From an uncultured Alistipes sp. (lineage in GTDB: Bacteria; Bacteroidota; Bacteroidia; Bacteroidales; Rikenellaceae), in the NCBI GenBank assembly GCA_947173915.1, contig CAMWGZ010000067.1, forward strand, positions 1 to 6,780: a DNA stretch of 6,780 nt, read 5' to 3'. This document shows positions 5,786-6,780 of the stretch, piece after piece (positions within the stretch are counted from its first letter, which is position 1; the number at the start of each line of letters is the position of its first letter). The position numbers and the translations under genes were made by a program. The notes beneath the pieces are model-generated. The model had not been told where the DNA came from and made no database searches. It saw nothing but the letters and a program-made list of their open reading frames with translations.

Positions 5786-6780
5786 TTACTCCTTGTCGTA
5801 ATCGACACTCTCGCCGAATGCGCACATGCGCGAGTTGTTCACAACCTGTTTGCCGTCCTTGGTGTAGAAGACGTAAACCACGATCTCACACTCCTCGGGA
5901 TTCCAGCTGTTGTCAAGCTCCACCTCGAATTTCTTGGCAATCTTGTCGCCGGGAGCAACACTGCCCTCCATCGACTCGCCGAACGGCTGGGTAATGAACT
6001 TACGCACCACGTGGTCGTTCAATTTTATGCCATGATTCGGCGTGGCAACGTTGTTCTCGACGACCACAGCGGCAACACGAATACCCTCGCCGCCCTCGGT
6101 AAATTCGATCTCGGTCTCAGCGACGAGTTTGTTGCCTGCCGACTGCGAAGCGTCAATCTTGATGCCGCAGATCGCCCAATAGGTATCCAACTGCTTCTGA
6201 ACGACAGCCTTGAGCAACGACTCGGACGAGTTTATGTTGTTGGTCTGCATATCGACGAACAGCGAAGGATAGCCTTTCACACCGAAGCGCACGAAGAGCT
6301 CCTGGAACTCAGGCACAACCATATTGTCAGGCGAGTAGCTGGGAGCATGCATACCCAAAACGACCAGACGCTCGGGATTCGACTTCATGTAGTTTGCCAG
6401 CATGCTGTTCATCGCCGGGCAGGCCGAGCAGTTGGCACCCGTGAAGTCGAGAGCCAGGATACGGCGGCGGGGACCACCGGAGCCTGCGCGGTTCACGACA
6501 CACTCTACCGGTGCGGAGAAAGCAGCGCGCTCACCCTCCTGATAGAAAGCCACGAACGAAACGGGGCCGGCATTCACAGGCGTATAGGGATTGGTAAGGT
6601 CCTTGTTGCTGGCTGCATTGCGGAAGTGGATGAACTCCGAGTCGGTCACATCCACACCGTCAAGCGTAGCGGTAAATTTGAAGTCGCCCTCGCCGAGCGT
6701 CAGCGTCGTCGGCTCGACCGTCAGCACCAGCTTGCCGGCATTCCCGGGAGTATCTCCACCACCTTCGGAGCAGGCAACCA
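5786..6780 (-). CDS. Omp28-related outer-membrane lipoprotein with thioredoxin-like CxxC domain (5' end outside window)
   Basis: 330 residues are visible; the start codon and most of the signal peptide lie beyond the right edge. The frame opens with Val-Ala-Cys-Ser-Glu-Gly, which reads as the end of a lipobox with Cys at visible residue 3 (6770-6772), so this is a predicted lipoprotein. Residues about 15-97 look like an Ig-like beta domain. A Gly/Arg-rich linker (98-106) leads to a thioredoxin-like domain (about 107-205) containing the Omp28-type signature DFTGANCSACP, with C117 and C120 as the CxxC pair, and a Gly-Tyr-Pro (P171) where thioredoxin folds carry the cis-proline. The remainder (206-330) is beta-rich with the DHVVRKF and EIVVYVFY strands typical of Omp28 C-termini. 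Omp28 proteins are outer-membrane proteins of Bacteroidota with poorly defined function; redox activity is plausible but unproven. The GTG at 6727 is an internal valine, not the start. Family call is confident; role is not. Confidence 0.88.
   Translation of the reverse strand, partial: VACSEGGGDTPGNAGKLVLTVEPTTLTLGEGDFKFTATLDGVDVTDSEFIHFRNAASNKDLTNPYTPVNAGPVSFVAFYQEGERAAFSAPVECVVNRAGSGGPRRRILALDFTGANCSACPAMNSMLANYMKSNPERLVVLGMHAPSYSPDNMVVPEFQELFVRFGVKGYPSLFVDMQTNNINSSESLLKAVVQKQLDTYWAICGIKIDASQSAGNKLVAETEIEFTEGGEGIRVAAVVVENNVATPNHGIKLNDHVVRKFITQPFGESMEGSVAPGDKIAKKFEVELDNSWNPEECEIVVYVFYTKDGKQVVNNSRMCAFGESVDYDKE

Noticed and set aside
5601..5994. Two short plus-strand frames across the intergenic gap and the end of the Omp28-like gene
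   Set aside because: Composition is Arg/Ser/Pro-rich, as expected from GC-rich non-coding sequence, and much of the second frame is antisense to the Omp28-like gene.
6725..6727. GTG as the start codon of the Omp28-like protein
   Set aside because: The frame continues upstream through a lipobox (Val-Ala-Cys at 6770-6778) to the window edge, so the true start lies outside the window.

Overview
The window looks like chromosomal DNA from a gut-type member of the Bacteroidota (order Bacteroidales). Four things point there: the lipoprotein signal peptides are followed by the acidic surface-export motif of this phylum (Cys-Ser-Asp-Asp), the gene starts lie in AT-rich leaders without a Shine-Dalgarno sequence, one gene is a clear Omp28-family member, and another ends in an EF-hand plus leucine-rich-repeat tail of a type common in Bacteroidales surface proteins. 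The base composition is GC-rich for the order, which would suit an Alistipes-like genus. That genus call is an inference from composition and style only.

Everything coding is on the minus strand, so transcription runs from high to low coordinates. First is an Omp28-related lipoprotein with a thioredoxin-like CxxC domain (5786 to beyond the right edge, signal peptide cut off). After a 210-bp gap comes a 790-residue lipoprotein made of about six divergent Fn3-like beta-sandwich modules (3202-5574). After a 122-bp gap holding a strong intrinsic terminator comes a 945-residue lipoprotein with about seven Fn3-like modules, an EF-hand-like loop and a short LRR region (242-3079). Below it lies a non-coding stretch with a second strong terminator, extra partial copies of that terminator's 3' arm, and an exact 8-bp tandem repeat (TGCCCTCC, about 6.9 copies) reaching the left edge.

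All three proteins are predicted lipoproteins. The two complete ones share the lipobox sequence VGCSDDK with the lipidated Cys at residue 23, and they look like diverged paralogues. The simplest reading is a set of co-located, cell-surface-exposed adhesin or binding proteins next to a thioredoxin-fold outer-membrane lipoprotein. No enzyme, transporter, regulator, mobile element, RNA gene or CRISPR array is visible, and the ligand or pathway cannot be named from sequence alone. The long plus-strand reading frames are shadows of these genes.
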